Source: Calliphora vicina
Taxonomy: Eukaryota; Arthropoda; Insecta; Diptera; Calliphoridae
Direction of reading: 5' to 3'
NCBI RefSeq assembly: GCF_958450345.1
Contig: NC_088780.1
Coordinates: 64,627,533 to 64,691,532, forward strand
DNA: 64,000 nucleotides
Both the position numbers and the translations under genes were made by a program. The notes under the pieces were generated by a model. It was given only the letters and a program-made list of their open reading frames with translations. It was not told where the DNA came from and searched no databases. Shown here piece after piece: positions 11,356-26,800 of this stretch; positions within the stretch are counted from its first letter, which is position 1, and the number at the start of each line of letters is the position of its first letter.

Positions 11356-11879
11356 TTATGATGGACTTGTGTTTGCAATTAGAGCCAGTGATTGGTTATT
11401 ATTTGTAGATTTTAGTGTAATATTTGATGTATTATCGCACTGAGAATTAATAAGATAATTGTTGGCCGCTGTTAGGGATTTTGGGAATAGCAAATTGTTA
11501 GCAAAACAAAATGCCGATGCATAGTAGGGAGGAAATATTGCTGGAATTGTGTTTGCAGAAGGTGGCGGTGCTGCATTGGGTTGTACGACTAAATTCGAAC
11601 CATTTACAACATTTGTTAAGTAAAGATTATTCTCATATACTCCTTGCCGTTGGGCGATCTTTAAACGGGACGTCAACTGTTTTTTCCATTTGGTACGTCT
11701 GTTTTGAAACCATGTCTTTATTTGCACCTCTGTTAAGTTCAATGATTTTGATAGTTCCATTCGTTTGCTGACACTTAAATATTTATCTTGTTTAAATTCA
11801 TTTTCTAGTCTTTCTAGTTGCTTTGCACTGTATGCCTGTCGCGGTTTACGATCTATTCCTTGTTTACGAAATCGCTTTG
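11356..11879 (-). CDS. Homeobox gene exon 3 (homeodomain, stop)
   Basis: The acceptor ATTTTACAG ends at 11880. The exon begins KRFRKQGIDRKPRQAYS, contains all three homeodomain helices, then a Pro/Ala/Asn-rich tail, and ends in TAA at 11358-11356. A short 543-bp intron separates it from exon 2. A disrupted duplicate lies at about 59563-60251. Confidence 0.92.
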
Positions 11880-14800
11880 CTGTAAAATGAAAAAAATACA
11901 TATGTATAATAAATGTGTATGAACGAACATTCGGAAAAAGGAAATTTTTAATTTTAGTTAAGCTACATTTATGTTTTGAAAGAAATTTCGAGAAGTGCTA
12001 ATATGATTATTGTGATAATTTTGATACTAATTGAATATTGTTAAACTGTGTCGTATCGACAAAAATACAAATTTAGCAATAACAGAACCTTAATCGATAC
12101 ATAGTTATCTCATTAAAAAGATATAAAAGCCAAAAATGGGTTTTACAATTTTCGAGTTACTAAAAAATCATAAAATATCTTATATTAATTTTTATATAAT
12201 TGGGATAACGTTTTCCCGGCCATGTGTGTAACTTAACTTTCCTAAAACCAGTAAATTTGATTTTTCCATTTCACTTTACATGTGGACTTATAATTTATTA
12301 CTATATTTTTTTACTTTTATAAGTTTTTAAAAATATAATTCTGTATTAGACTAACATATCAACTGCTTTCGTCGAAATTCAGAAACAAGTAAAAAAAACA
12401 CATATGTATAAGTAAAGAATACCTTGAAGTCCCATTAAGTGATGATGATGCAAATGATTGAAATGTGTTCCGATCATTGGTTTTGTTGGCAGACCAATCC
12501 AGTTGCTGTAAATAACAGGAGCCGAGTTTAACCCTCCATAATTTACTAACGGATGTAAACGCTTTATATTATTATCGTAGCCAGGTATTGAATTGACGCC
12601 ATGGTTTAAAATATTTCCAAAATCGATAGATGCTATAAAGGGAAAATATTTAAAATCATTATAGTTTACGATATCATAGCACACTTGGATAGTTTATTTA
12701 AATAATTTTGAAAAACACAATTTTTAATTGATTTTAATTTTTACGACTCTTTATACATTTTTTTATTTTTACAGTTTACACATTTTAATAAAATTTTAAT
12801 ATAGTTTGTTCGCGTACTTGATAATTTGTGCAAATTATTACTGGAAGCTGCGGGATTCCGTTTTACTTCCGTTTTCTTATAAAAACTTGTAACGACACAC
12901 AGTGGTATGAGAAAAAAAAAAGATGGAAATAAATCTGTAACTTCTAAACCCTTAGTCCGACTTGAATGAAATTGCACATGCGCAAAGGGGAAGTATCGTC
13001 GAGTTTAAGTTTTGAATCTGCACCTCATGAGCTGGGCCAGGGGTCCCCAAAGTAGGACACCTCGGGTATGGTCAATTTTTAAAATGATCCTATTTCTTCG
13101 TTTGTGTTCCGATTTCAAAAAAATTACATATATAGAATCTTCTCATTGAGCACTACATAAAACCTCGTAGCTGTCAATTATCTCTTATAGCTTAGGAGAT
13201 ATTCGCAAAATTAAGAAAAATGGAGAAAATCGGGAAATATTTGGAACCGCGGTCAACAAAAAAATGGAGTAGGGTGGGTAAAAATGTTGAAAATTTAATT
13301 TTCAAATGCGAATATCTCCTAAGCTATAAGAGATTGATAGCTACGACGAAATCGGAATACAAAGGAAGAAATAGGATAATTTTAAAAATTTACCATACCC
13401 GATTTGTCCTACTTTGGGGACCCCTGGCCCAGCCCCTGACGCGCCCGTCAAAACTTAAACTAGACAACACTTCGCCTTTTTGCATTCAAATCAGACTTAG
13501 GGTTTAGAAGTTACAGATTTATTTCCATCTTTTTTTTTCTCATACCACTGTGCGACAGAGCAAGTGACAGTTCGTTGATAGAGAACTTGATATCAAGATA
13601 GAAACATATGATTGTACATTTTCAAATGTATAAATGAAGAATACTGATAAACAAACACTTAAAATATATATATTTCTGTTACAATAGCGGAGTTCAGTAT
13701 TAAGTGCGAATGGTATTGCATCATTGCAAATGCAAAATTGTAAATGTTTTTGTGTGTATTTTGTTATAGGATTACGGTAAAATTTTGCATTTGCAATGAT
13801 GCTAGACCATTCGCACTTAACAGTGAATACCGCTAATAAATAAAAATTATGTAATGCAATGTCATCTTAGGGTTTTAATCATACATGGGCATACTGCATT
13901 ACTTTTTTACTGCAGTAAGCGTTTCAGTAATCAGTAAATGCTTACTGGTAATGAAATATAAGTTTCATTACCAGTAAATTTTTACTGATTACTGAAAAAA
14001 AAAATCAGTATTCAGTAAATTTTACTGATTACTGAAAAAAAAATCAGTATTCAGTAAATTTTACTGATTACTTAAAAACAAAATCAGTATTCAGTAAATT
14101 TTACTGATTACTGAAAAAAAATCAGTATTCAGTAAACTTTACTGAAAAAAAATCAGTAATCAGTAAAATTTACTGATTCAATAATCAGTAAAATTGTAGA
14201 GATTTTCACAAAAAATTAAAAAATAAAAACTTCAATTGATGTCAATAGTAAGTAATGGTACTTCAAAGGGCCATTCTACGTTGTCGAATGAAAGTGAGTG
14301 ACTGTGAAAATCTCTAGACTCTGCAAATTTACTGATTACTGAAAATAATTTCAGTAATCAGTAAATTTTACTGATTACAGATTTTTTTCCAGTATTCAGT
14401 AAAATTTACTGATTACTGAAATTTTTTTCAGTAATCAGTAAAATTTACTGAATACTGATTTTGTTTTTCAGTAATCAGTAAAATTTACTGAATACTGTTT
14501 TTTGTTCTGTAATCAGTAAAAATTTACTGATAATGAAAATTGAAGTGCAGTACCAGTAAAATAAAATATATACTGAAAAGTGGTACTGCAATGGGCACCT
14601 ATGGTTTTAATACATGCCCCAGTACTTTCTTTTAAGGTTTTAACTACTGAAAAAACATTAAAAATAAAAGTTGTGAAAAACTAAATTTTTAACTTTTTCT
14701 GAAATTTGGACGCCTCGAAAATGATTTTTTTTCTTAAATATATTAACGATTTTTTGGAATCACCTAAGCGGTTTTTTTATTTCAGGCGTTAAAGTTTTTG

Positions 14801-17800
14801 TCATAACATGCCCGACTTTCGATGTGAGCCACTGTATATACACGGAAATACATGAACTAGGTTTTCGACAACAGACTTATGTTTTTGGCTCTAAGTTACC
14901 TATTGTAACTGATCTATGACTAAAATCAGGTATCAATGACATTAAGTTCATTGGTAGGATTTGCATTTGTTGTATACATATATGTATGAGTGTTTGTTTG
15001 CCTCAAACAGTTTGGTGTAAATTTTTACTAATTTGCATCAAATATCACGTCAAAAGTACAAATAATTCACCAACTAGTTGAGCATCTATTTCAACCTGAT
15101 TGCATTTAACACTTCTAAGATAAATAAATACTTCGTTTGGTATTGTCTCAATTAACATTGTACACATCGGATTAAAATGTTTACATTGGAGAAACAACAA
15201 CACAAATAGGACTGGACATTTTTAAAAGTGTGAAAATTATAAAATTCTGTGCAGATGAGTAAATATAGTATAGTTAAATATGTAAGTAGTACTACACAGA
15301 GAGAAAAAGGCGTTATAAAGTAATGAACGGAGCGTTCACAATGTTTCGAGAACATCCGTTCTTAAATCTAGAACAAAACGTTGTGAAATTAAGAACGAAA
15401 GTATAAAAATACCAAATGTTGGCAAATTAAGAACGGCCTGTGGTCAAATCATGAACGCACCGTTCCACAGTGGGGGATACGGAAAAAAGTGGAAATAAAT
15501 CTGTAACTTCTAAACTAATAGCCCAATTTTAATAAAATGCCGATAAAGGAGGTGTTGATAAGATTATGTTTTGAATTTGGGCTTATAACACCAAGGGGGG
15601 GCCGAGCCACAATGACCCAAAGTGGTGCACCTCGGGTATATCAAAAATTAAAAATGATGCCAAATTTTTGTTTGCGATCCGATTTGAAAGATTTTTATAT
15701 ATATGGAATCTACTAGACGAGATCTACGTTGCTTTAGCCATATATTATCTCTTATAGTTTACGAGTTATTCATATTTGAAAAGTAAAATTTTATTTTATT
15801 TACCTAAATCCATAACGAACAAATTAAATATACCAGATGTTGTCAAATTGAAAACGGCCTGTTGTCAAATCAATCACGACTAGTTGTTAAATCGTTGATA
15901 AATTACGAACTTTTGTGGTCGAATCGTTGTGAAACTCAAATGTTTTGTATTATGTATTTTATTGAAATTTCGAACATAGATATATTATTACTTGGACCAT
16001 AAAGGGATAAAAAGGGGAAAAACGGGAAAATAGGATAAAAAACATTTATTTTCAAATATCTGCAGAACTATAATTGTGACAATATTCAAATTTTATAATA
16101 ATTGATTTCATATAACTCCATGAAGTTTAACCGAAAACAGGACGGATCGGAATAGGGGTTGTGACACCACCGATACAAAGTAAATAATTATTTTCAAATA
16201 TCTGGAGAGCTATAATTGTGGAAGTCTTCAAACTTTTTCCGAAGAATACCTTTAGCATTTTACAACATCTGAAGAACTATAATTGCAAAAGTATTTAAAC
16301 TTTGAACACATTAATTTCTTATCACTATACGGAATTTGGCTGATTGTATTATCTGGAGTAGTATAATTGAGAAAGTCTTCAAATTTCATACGAATCAATT
16401 TCTTATCACTGCATGAAGTTCAACGAAAATTAGGATGGATTGGAACTGGGGGTGAGTCACCTTCCATACAAAGTATATAGTTATTTCAAAATATTTTGAG
16501 AACTATAATTCCGATATACTTCAAACATTGTCCGAATTTCTAACTTATAGTTTTACATAGTCTGGCTGAAAATTAATTTAGTGGCCGAGGCCCCTCCCAT
16601 GCAAATTATTTTCGAATATCTGCAGAACTATAATTGTGAGTCTTCAAACTTTATACGAATCAATTTCTTATCACTGCATACGGTTTAACCAAAAAAGATA
16701 AGGATCGGAACAGGGAATGAGTGCTCTAACAAACAAAGTAAATAGTTATTTCTAAACATCTTGAAACTAGGGTTCCTAATTTCCCGGACTTTTTTCTTTC
16801 CCGGGATGAAATTAAAAAATCGTTTCATTCCCGGGAATTTTTTTACACTAAATTAAACCAAAAACCAGAAAATTTTGTTTCGGATAAATTGACTTATAAT
16901 TGTAGCATGGTTTTAAAAGAAGTATAAAATAACTATATTTGATTGTACAATGTTGGTTCAGCATTTATAAGGGTTTCTAATAGAGATGAGCGATCCCGTG
17001 ATTTTTGAAGAACGTCGTTCTCAGTGAACGTGATTTATAAATCACTGTTCTTTTAAACAGTGACCGTGATCACGTTTTGTCTATTTTAAACAAAATAACA
17101 ATTATGTTAAGAAGAATATATTATGTATTATTTGCATTCTTAAATCTGCTCGTATGTTAACCAAAAACTAATATTTGCTGATTTAAAAACTTTATTTTAA
17201 ATAGGAAAATAACAAAATTAAGCAAATGTAACAAAATTTTAAGAGAATTAACTGATATGGTACTTAACATTTTATTTTATACACTGTGTTGGAGATAAAT
17301 AAAATTATGCGCCTAAAAATAGGCTGTTGTTACCAGTGAATGTTGAAAAATATTAAATGTCGTTAACAGTTTGTTGAAATACTTAAAAGAACGACATTAA
17401 AAGTACCTGTTACTTTCTTGCTTTCTTACCAGTGATTTTTTAAAAACGTTACTAATGAATGTTGAAAGATACAAAAGAACGACATTTAACAGTATGTTGA
17501 AAAATGTGAAAGAACGATATTAAAAGTACCTGTTACTACAGTTGTTCCAGTGATTTTTCTAAAACGTTGCCTGCGAATGTTGATGAAAATAAAAGAACAA
17601 CATTTAACAGTATGTTGAAAAATATAAAAGAACGACTTAATTGTACCTGTTACTTGCAATATTCAGTAACTGTTGTTACCAGTGATTTTTCAATCACAGT
17701 GATTAAATCACAGGTATGGAAATATCGCTCATCTCTAGTTTCTAATTTAATAGTGGCATTTTACCAGTATTGTCACAGTCATAGTTTTAATCAGTATGAA

Positions 17801-20800
17801 ATCAATAAATTCTTTGTTTAATTAATTTACTTAAAAATTACGGCTATGTTAAATCTATAAAACACGCGTAGTTAGAGATATTTTTCATATATGATTGTAG
17901 ATAAACAAATTTGAACCACTCTTATTGTTATTATTTACTAATTATGAATCATAGTCATTGAATATCCCTAAAAGTTGTAATGTTAGGCATCTTAATAATT
18001 CCTTTATGAGCATAAACTTTAAATTAGATTCATTCTTAATAACCAAATTTTTCTGCTGTGGCTTGTATTGAGTGAATTCGGTTATTTCAACCGTAATACT
18101 TCTTTGCCAACTGACTATCTGTTGCTAGAACCGAAAAAATTTATGGATATAATAGAATGATTCAATTAGCAACAAATTTGGCCATCGAAACGAATCTGAA
18201 AATTGTAACTTTTAGAAGAAAACTTATGAAGAAATTCCCGACAAACATTTCCCGAAAATTAACAAAAAAATATATAAATTGTCTGAAAATGGACGGAATT
18301 CAACCATTTGAAAAGTAAAAAATTAATTTAGTATATTTGGAGACCTGTAACCGTAAAAGTACTTAAACTTTGTGTGAATTAATTTCTCATCACTGTAAGG
18401 AGTTTAGTTAAAAATGGCTGGGATATAAACAGTGGGTATGGATACTTCCATACAAGGTACATAGTTTTTTTTTGAATATCTGAGTAACTAAAATTGCATA
18501 ATTCTTCAAACTTTCTCCGAAACATTTTTTTATAATTTTACGTAATGTGTCTGAAAACGGGCGGGTTATTAATAGTGGACATGGAACTGGACATGTTATC
18601 GAATATCTCATGAACTTTATTAAAAACTTTGAAGGATTTATTTCCTTCAAAGTTGTAACTGTGGTATCAAATATCTAAACAACTGTTATATGTAGAGTTT
18701 TCTAAATTTTTATAAATTGCTTTCATATCAATTTCTTGTCTGCAAAGACAGACAAGAAATTCCGGTATTAATTATATTCATTTATTTTTGTATAGAATCC
18801 TTTAATATTTTTTTATTTTACTACGACAGGGGTAGCGAAGCGCACTGGGTCAAGCTAGTAATATATAAAGTAACTTAAAATAAAACCGTATTACATTTTA
18901 TTTCCAAATACAACTGAATCAAACTAATACACAATAAAAAATGGAACAAAATAAGCAAAAGTTCAACTTCTTCCACTATACATTTTTGAAATTTTCATTT
19001 GGGCAATTCTAAATTGTTCATTGCAATAAATTGTTTAATAAGCTTTTTATTGAAAGAAAGTGTAATATCATTCAATTATATGTGTAACCATTTTAGACTT
19101 GCAGTTTTCGTCGGGACTTACTAGTTATACTCTGAACAGGACGTCATTTGTCACTTTATTTAGTCGGAAAATCGTAGTTAAAATTTCAAGTATTTTGATG
19201 TGTATAATTCTATCACAAGGGTGTTCAGGGTTTTTGTAAAAAAAGTTTCGAATTGTTTTTTTAATTTAAATTTTGTTTTTTCAATTTGTTTAATATTAGC
19301 GAAAAAAAACTTTTGGGGGAAAAAAATTCGGGTTAAAAAATATTTTTCCGATTTTGGCCCATTGTAGGTCCAACTTACTATGGTCTTATATACGTCGTTG
19401 CAAAGGTCTTTGAAATATCTATCATTATATATTGTCTATATTCATAACTTAGTAATCCAGATATAGGTAAAAAATCGAGGTTGTCCTGGTTTTTTTCTTA
19501 TATCTCAGCCATTTGTGGACCGATTTTCTCGATTTTAAATAGCAACCGAGCCGGGTATGTAAGTTATTTGGGGGCTTCGGAATGTTCATTTAAACAGTGT
19601 CGGACATGGCTTAATCAACTCTGCTATCTATAAGGATCCAGAATATAAATACTTTATAGGGTCTCACGAAGGTGAAGGGTATAAAACAGGGACCGTAACA
19701 ATTATGACATTTATAATAAAAATCACAACATAATTGTTATTTTCTGAGTTTTATTTTTTTTGTCAGAAATAATTGTTATTTTCTGATTTTTATTTTTTTT
19801 GTCAGAAATAATTGTTATTTTTGATTTTTATTTTTTTTTGTCAGGAATATTTGTCAGACTTTGAGTTTTATTTTTTTTGTCATGAATATTTGTCAGACTT
19901 TGATTTTTATTATTTTTGTCGGAAATAATTGTTATTTTTTGATTTTTATTTTTTTTGTCAGATATATTTGTCAGACTTTGATTTTTATTTTTATACCCTT
20001 CACCACGAGTGGCAAGGGTATAAGTTTGTCATTCCGTTTATAATTTTTACATTTTTCATTTGCGACCCCACAAAGTATATATATTCTGGATCGTTATAGA
20101 TAGTGAAGTCGATATCGCCATGTCCGTCTATTGAAATCAACTGTATGTTGAAATCAACTTTCCGTAGCCCCCAAATAACTTACAAACATGATTGATACGT
20201 CAATATATCGGGAATTCTTCCGGCTCGGTTGCCATTTAAAATCGAGAAAATCGGCCCACAAATGGCTGAGATAACGGGACAACCTCGATTTTTGGCCTAT
20301 TTTTGATCTATATCTGGATAACTAAGTCATTAATATAGGCATTTTTTTTTACCAAAAAATTTTTTTGGTAAAAAAAATTTATGACAAAAAAATTTTTTTG
20401 GAAACAAAAAAATTTTTGACAAACAAATTTTTTTGGTAAAAAAAAATTTATGACAAAAAAATTTGTTGTTAAAAAAAAAAAATTATGACAAAAAAAAATT
20501 TGTTGGTAAAAAAAAAAATTTATGAACAAAAAAATTTTTTGTTAAAAAAAAATTCGGGTTAAAAAATATTTTTCCCGATTTTGACCCATTGTAGGTCAAA
20601 GCCTTATATACATACATCGTTGCAATGGACTTTGAAATATCTATCATTAGATATCCATAATGCCTATATTAATGACTTAGTTATCCAGATATAGATCAAA
20701 AATAGGCCAAAAATCGAGGTTGTCCCGTTATCTCAGCCATTTGTGGGCCGATTTTAAATGACAACCGAGCCGGAAGAATTCCCGATATATTGATGTATCA

Positions 20801-23800
20801 ATCATGTTTGTAAGTTATTTGGGGGCTACGGAAAGTTGATTTCAACATACAGCCGAATATCTATAACGATCCAGAATATATATACTTTGTGGGGTCGCAA
20901 ATGAAAAATGTAGAAATTACAAACGGAATGACAAACTTATACCCATGCCACTCACAGTGAAGGGTATAAAAATAAAAATCAAAGTCTGACAAATATATCT
21001 GACAAAAAAAATAAAAATAAAAATTATTTCTGACAAAAAAAATAAAAATCAAAGTCTGACAAATATTCCTGACAAAAAAAATAAAACTCAAAGTCCGACA
21101 AATATTCCTGACAAAAAAAAATAAAAATCAAAAATAACAATTATTTCTGACATAAAAAATAAAAATCAGAAAATAACAATTATTTCTGACAAAAAAAATA
21201 AAAATCAAGAATTTAAAAAGCATGTTATTTTATGAAATTATAGTTGAAAACAATCAAAATGGTATGCTTGACTTGACTCTCCGATATTATCCTGTGATGG
21301 CTTTTTTCCTTAGAAATTTCAAGAATAATTATTATTTTCGGTCCCTGGTATAAAAATAGAGAGTCGGACTACTTGTTATACTTTGGTGATTTCATTCAAC
21401 CTACAGAAGTTTTTGATATTTTTCATAAAATAAAAATAGAATTTTCAAATACCGATAGACAAGGATGCATTATTTTCGGCAATATGTTTCTTAAATAGTA
21501 TGTTGTCAAAACTGAATATCACTATTAAACAATATAAACTTCTATGAGTACCCAAAAAACACATTTAAATACAGTAATCCTAAAATGTTTAAAAAATTTG
21601 TTTATGATACTGCAATATATTTTTATTGCTCTATGATGCTTGTGCATTAGTGTTTGTAAACCGGTTAACCGAAAAACCGGTTTTTCTTCGAAATCTCGGT
21701 TTTTTGCGAACCGGTTAATTTAAAATGTTGATTTTCGGTTAACCGGTTTATCCTGTTTTTTCACTCGGTTAACCGGTTTTTTAAAATTTGGGTCAAAAAT
21801 TAATAAATCTCATGTTTTTGTCCTTTTTTTATATTCATTGGGTACACATTATATCAAACATTTGGTCTGATTGGAAACCTAAACTGCTGATTTACAATAC
21901 AAACCTCTTTAGAATAATATTTTAAGAATTACAATGATTCTAAATAGTAGAGGACGATGAGTTTACTGAAAAACTTTTTCAGAATAAATTGCATATACTG
22001 AAACTATTAAAAATTAATTCTAGAAGTTAAGTTAAAACTTACTAATGATTCATTAAAAACTTAGTGATGATTTTATCAAACGTTAAATTGAATTCGATGT
22101 GTTTTGTTTTTAAAATTTTATTATATTAATCATTTAAATTCCTTTTCAGAAATATTAAAGGAGAGACAAAAAACGTTCTAAAATCCATGATTTGAAATAT
22201 TTTTGAAATCTGATAATGGAGTTTTATAAATTATTTGGTATGATTTATAATGACAAACAATCACAGCTAAGAAGAAGTGCGTTTGCATCTTATATGTCCT
22301 TTTTCGGACTTGTAAAATTTTATGTTTCATATCAGAAAGTCGAGGTGATAATAAATTTCAAAATTATAAAATATTTAATTAAAAAATTGGTGATTTATAT
22401 TTTTTGGTAGAAATTTAATGAATAAACCAATAATTAAAACAGAATTATATATTTATGTATGTTACACACAATTTGACTGAGATAATAATTTTGAAATTTT
22501 TACAAAATAAAATGGACTTAGCACTTTTGTATATTTATAGTTATTTAATATTAACCATTCCTGACTACTAAAAACTACAAATTTTAAAGCAGTGTATACT
22601 TTATAGGACATTTTATGTTTTCTACACATATATGACGGTTAACCGGTTTTTTCGAAGTCGGTTAGCCGAAAAACCGGTTTTTGTAAAAAGGCCAATTTTC
22701 CGTTAACCGACAAACCGGTATTTTAAAAAGTCGGTTTTTTATAAACACTATTGTGCATTTAGTTAAAGTTATTGGTCCATTTCAAATTCTGCTTAAGATG
22801 TGCTGAGTTTGTTGAAGTTATTACTTCAAATAAGATTTAACTATTCCTATTTTATTTACGTTTTTTTTTTTTTGTTAAAGTTTTATGAGTCTAGAATCTA
22901 GACTCTAGATTTTATGCAATTTGAATTAAGCCCTGATTCAGAAACTCGCAAGGAGAACAATTTTTAATTTTTTGTATGAAAAGCATTCACAAATTATTTA
23001 AAAACTGAGTGATTTTCATACAATAATTTGAAAATTGTTTTCCTTTCGTGTTTCTGAATTATGCACTTAATGTGTTCTTGTTGATTTTAATAAATAAAAT
23101 AGGATAATAATTATAAACGAATTTTTTTACTGATCTTTTAGTGGTGTCCCGTTTTGGAAATTTCAAAAGGTGGCAAAACTTGCCAATTTACATTACGGGT
23201 TTACATTTACAAAATCGTATGTTTTCGTGGAAATAATGTTTTTTTTAAAAATAGATTTTACAGAGATGAAGAGATGTATTGCGGGACAGCGTGTTTCTTT
23301 TAACTATGGACAGATTTAATTCATGAACAGATTCATGCATTCATTCATAAGTTCTTTGGGGGAAATATGTATTTATATTGGATTCTCACAATAAAATAAT
23401 GAGTATATATTTCAGACATGCTGGAATGTCAAATTATTTATTAAACAATCAATTGTGGGGCATAAAATTTCAACGAGCCTGCGCTATTTTGAATACAGTA
23501 ATTTTGACTTACCTGCACAACCAACTTTGCACGATATTTTGTGCAGGTAAGTTAAAAGTGCAGTTAACATCAGTTAACTTACCTGCTGATTGATGCTGGT
23601 AAGTGCATTTAAGTTTACTGCCCAAAAAAGCAGCTAACGGCAAATAATTTACATGAAGTTTTGTGATGTTTCCCTTTAAAAATAACGACAAATTTGGTAT
23701 TTTAGCTACTTTTAAAATTATTAAGAAGTTTGCAACACAATTTTTTATTCAAACTCGTATTTTTCATATTTTGTTTTTATTTAATTTTATATTAAGCAGC

Positions 23801-26800
23801 TAAATGAAATTTTTTTCATGAAAACCATTTATAGCTTCCAAAAGTATTATGCACTTATCATAAATGTTCAGGTATGAACAATGCACTTAAATTAACGAAT
23901 TTGTATGGAGTTTGATAAATAAATTAAAAAACAAACACAAGAAAAAAAAATTCCAAAAAAAGTTATATTTTTTTGTGGAATTGTGTTCATGTTTTTGTTG
24001 TGTAAAAGTGTAAAAAAATCAGAGTGTAATTTTCCCTTTTTTTAAATGAATAACCTTATAGAAATTACCAAAAACTTTTTTAAAACTATTGTAAAATCAG
24101 AAAACAAAATTTTTCTGTTAAGCCATTATAAAAAACACGGTTTTATGTAAAATTTTTATTGAATAGTTCTAAGAGATGTTGGTAAGGCAAAATAAGTCGA
24201 ACAACTATTTTGAAGAGCACCGAACACTTCTATCAGAAAAGAAGCTCGTAATTTCCAGATTCTTTTGTGCGCAGAGACAAATTTAATGCTGGGTTGAAGA
24301 CGTATAAAATTCAGAAAGTTCCAGATCGCAATGCGGTAAAGAATTTAAAAGCAAAACAACGATAGACAAAACTGAGTTATAATTAAATACTCCTGTTGTG
24401 TGATGGATGATGAAACTTATGTACTGGCAGACTTTTCACAACTTGCGGGTCAAGATTTTATGTGGCTGATGAACGAGGTAAAGTACAAGAATAATTCCGC
24501 ACAAAAAAAAACAAATAAAATTCCCCAAGAAGTTTCTTGTGTGGCAAGACATTTGCAGTTGTGGCATAAGAAGCCAATAATTTCTGACATCAGGCACGAT
24601 AAACACAGAAATATGTATTACGGAGGGTCTAAAAAAACGGCTTTTATCTTTCATAAAACAGCACAGAGTGCCTTCATATTTCTGGCCCGATTTGGCATCA
24701 TGCCGCTATGGAAAAAAATGTCCATTAGTGGTATTCAAACAATAATGTAAATTTTATACCACGAGAGTCCAATTCACCCAAATGTAAAAGAAAATAATTA
24801 AAGAACACAGAAAGGTATCCCAGGACATGCCCAAAAAATTAACGGAAGCAACTATAAAATCTTTAATGGGAGGATTTACGGAAAAAGTGGATAAATTTAT
24901 AAATACCAAGGACCTAATATGCCAATATTTTAATGTTTAATGAATTTGTAAAATATTTGAATAAATTTAAGTTATTTAATTTAATTTTAATTTTATTGGC
25001 TTAAGCTGAATTCACCCATGAGTTTCTGAAACATTTTTTGTTCGGAACAATTTTTTTTTTATATGTTGTTTGACGTTCTATTTTTGAGAGAGACTTCAAA
25101 CTACATATAAAACAAGTAAGAGTGCTATATTCGGCTGTGTCGAATCTTATATACCCTTCACCAAATTATACTTCAAAATTTTAAATATTTTTAGGTAAAC
25201 AAAATTTAATTTTTTTTTTTGTTGTTTTTTTAATTTTTTGGAAAAAAAATTTTTCGATTGTTATTTTAAATTTTTTTTTTTTTAAATTTTTTTTTTTGGT
25301 TTTTTAAATTTTTTTTTTGAAAAAAAAAATTCGGGTTAAACATTTTTTTCCGATTTTGACCCATGGTAGCTCCAACTTACTATGGTCTTATATACGTCGT
25401 TGCAAATGTCTTTGAAATATCTATCATTAGATATCCATATTGTCTATATTAATGTCTTAGTAATCCAGATATAGGTCAAAAATCGAGGTTGTCTTGGTTT
25501 TTTCCTCATATCTCAGCCATTTGTGGACCGATTTTGCTGATTTTAAATAGCAAAATTCTCGAAAGCATGTCTGACATCCCGAAGATATCTGGGGTCTTCA
25601 GAAAACTGATTTCAACAGACGGACAGACAGACGGACATGGCTTAATCGACTCCGCTATCTATAAGGATCCAGAATATATATACTTTATAGGGTCGGAAAT
25701 GAAAAATGTAGAAATTACAAACGGAATGACAAACTTATATATACCCTTCTCACGAAGGTTAAGGGTATAAAAATTGTTCCGAACAAAAAATGTTTCAGAA
25801 ACTCATGGGTGAATTCAGCTTTACTCTTTATACATACTGTGAGCGTCAAAAGAAACTGTACACCTTAAAGTATTATATTTACAACTTTATTTTCCTAATA
25901 TATTTTATAATTTCATTAAACATTTTATATTTTTTATTTAATATACATATTTTATTCCTTCACATTTTATTATAAAATAATAATGAAATTCTAACAACAT
26001 ATAGTTTTATCAGTTTTAAAAAAGTCAATTATTTTTTGTATGAGATTGTTTTATAGTTGTAAACGTCAAAATGAAAATTCACGTTTTCTCGAAGATTTGA
26101 CAAGTACAAATTTGGGTTAAATACAGATTAGAAAGATATTAATATCTACTATTGAAATCAGGTTTTATTTCTAAAATCGCATGATTTGTTGAAAATTTAT
26201 TGAAGAAATAGTAAAATGTCATGAAACATTCAAAGCCGTTTTTCTCGAAACGACTTTTTTTGAATAATGACGTTGTTGCAGCAAATGAGCGATATGTATA
26301 TTAAAAAATTCTGTACTAAATTTGACATTTAATAATATTTATGCAAGCTATAGACAATATATTTGCCTAAAACCCATTAACCGTCTTAAAAAACCGTTTT
26401 GTCAAAAAATAGGTTGTGATTGATTTTTGATGATGTTTGATGGGTAGTTTATTATTTAGTTGTATGTAGTATTAATCCACTGATATTGTATGCACTGAGG
26501 TCAATTAAATTATTTTAACGCATTTATTTCGAGTTATGCAAGTTAACATTACATAATCAATTCACTTACAAACATCTGGAGATGACAATTGACTGGATGA
26601 CGATTTCGTTATCGTAGTTGTGTTGTTGCTGTTAATCACTGACGTATCTGAATGATATTTATGTAAGTTATTCGATCGTCCCAATATGCTGTCTATGCTA
26701 AATGGACAATTTCTATCAGACTTTGATAATGTACTTGAACAAGAAATATTTTCACTTGATTGTGGATTTTTATCGCCATTATTGCAAGGTGTCTCACTAA

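Larger units (their letters stand above)
9411..12330. repeat. Segmental duplication, source copy (last homeobox exon and flank)
   Basis: Sequence here reappears in the same order and orientation at about 55470-60691. Shared blocks include TTAGTTTCGGAGTTATAATA at the left, AGGGATGGAAAATTTAATTC in the middle and GGATAACGTTTTCCCGGCC at the right. This copy keeps the intact homeobox exon 3 and adjoining intron 2, so it is taken as the source. Similarity stops upstream of exon 2. Confidence 0.85.

Noticed and set aside
11511..11771. Plus-strand open frame across the homeobox exon
   Set aside because: Antisense shadow of exon 3; the minus frame encodes the homeodomain.
13220..13507. 95-codon plus-strand frame
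   Set aside because: Lies wholly in the Transib foldback MITE and reflects its inverted arms.
13880..14602. CRISPR-like array of CAGTAA repeats
   Set aside because: Repeats are inverted between halves, lack unique spacers, and the host is eukaryotic.
22216..22410. 64-codon plus-strand frame
   Set aside because: Inside a hAT element, AT-rich, no recognisable motif.
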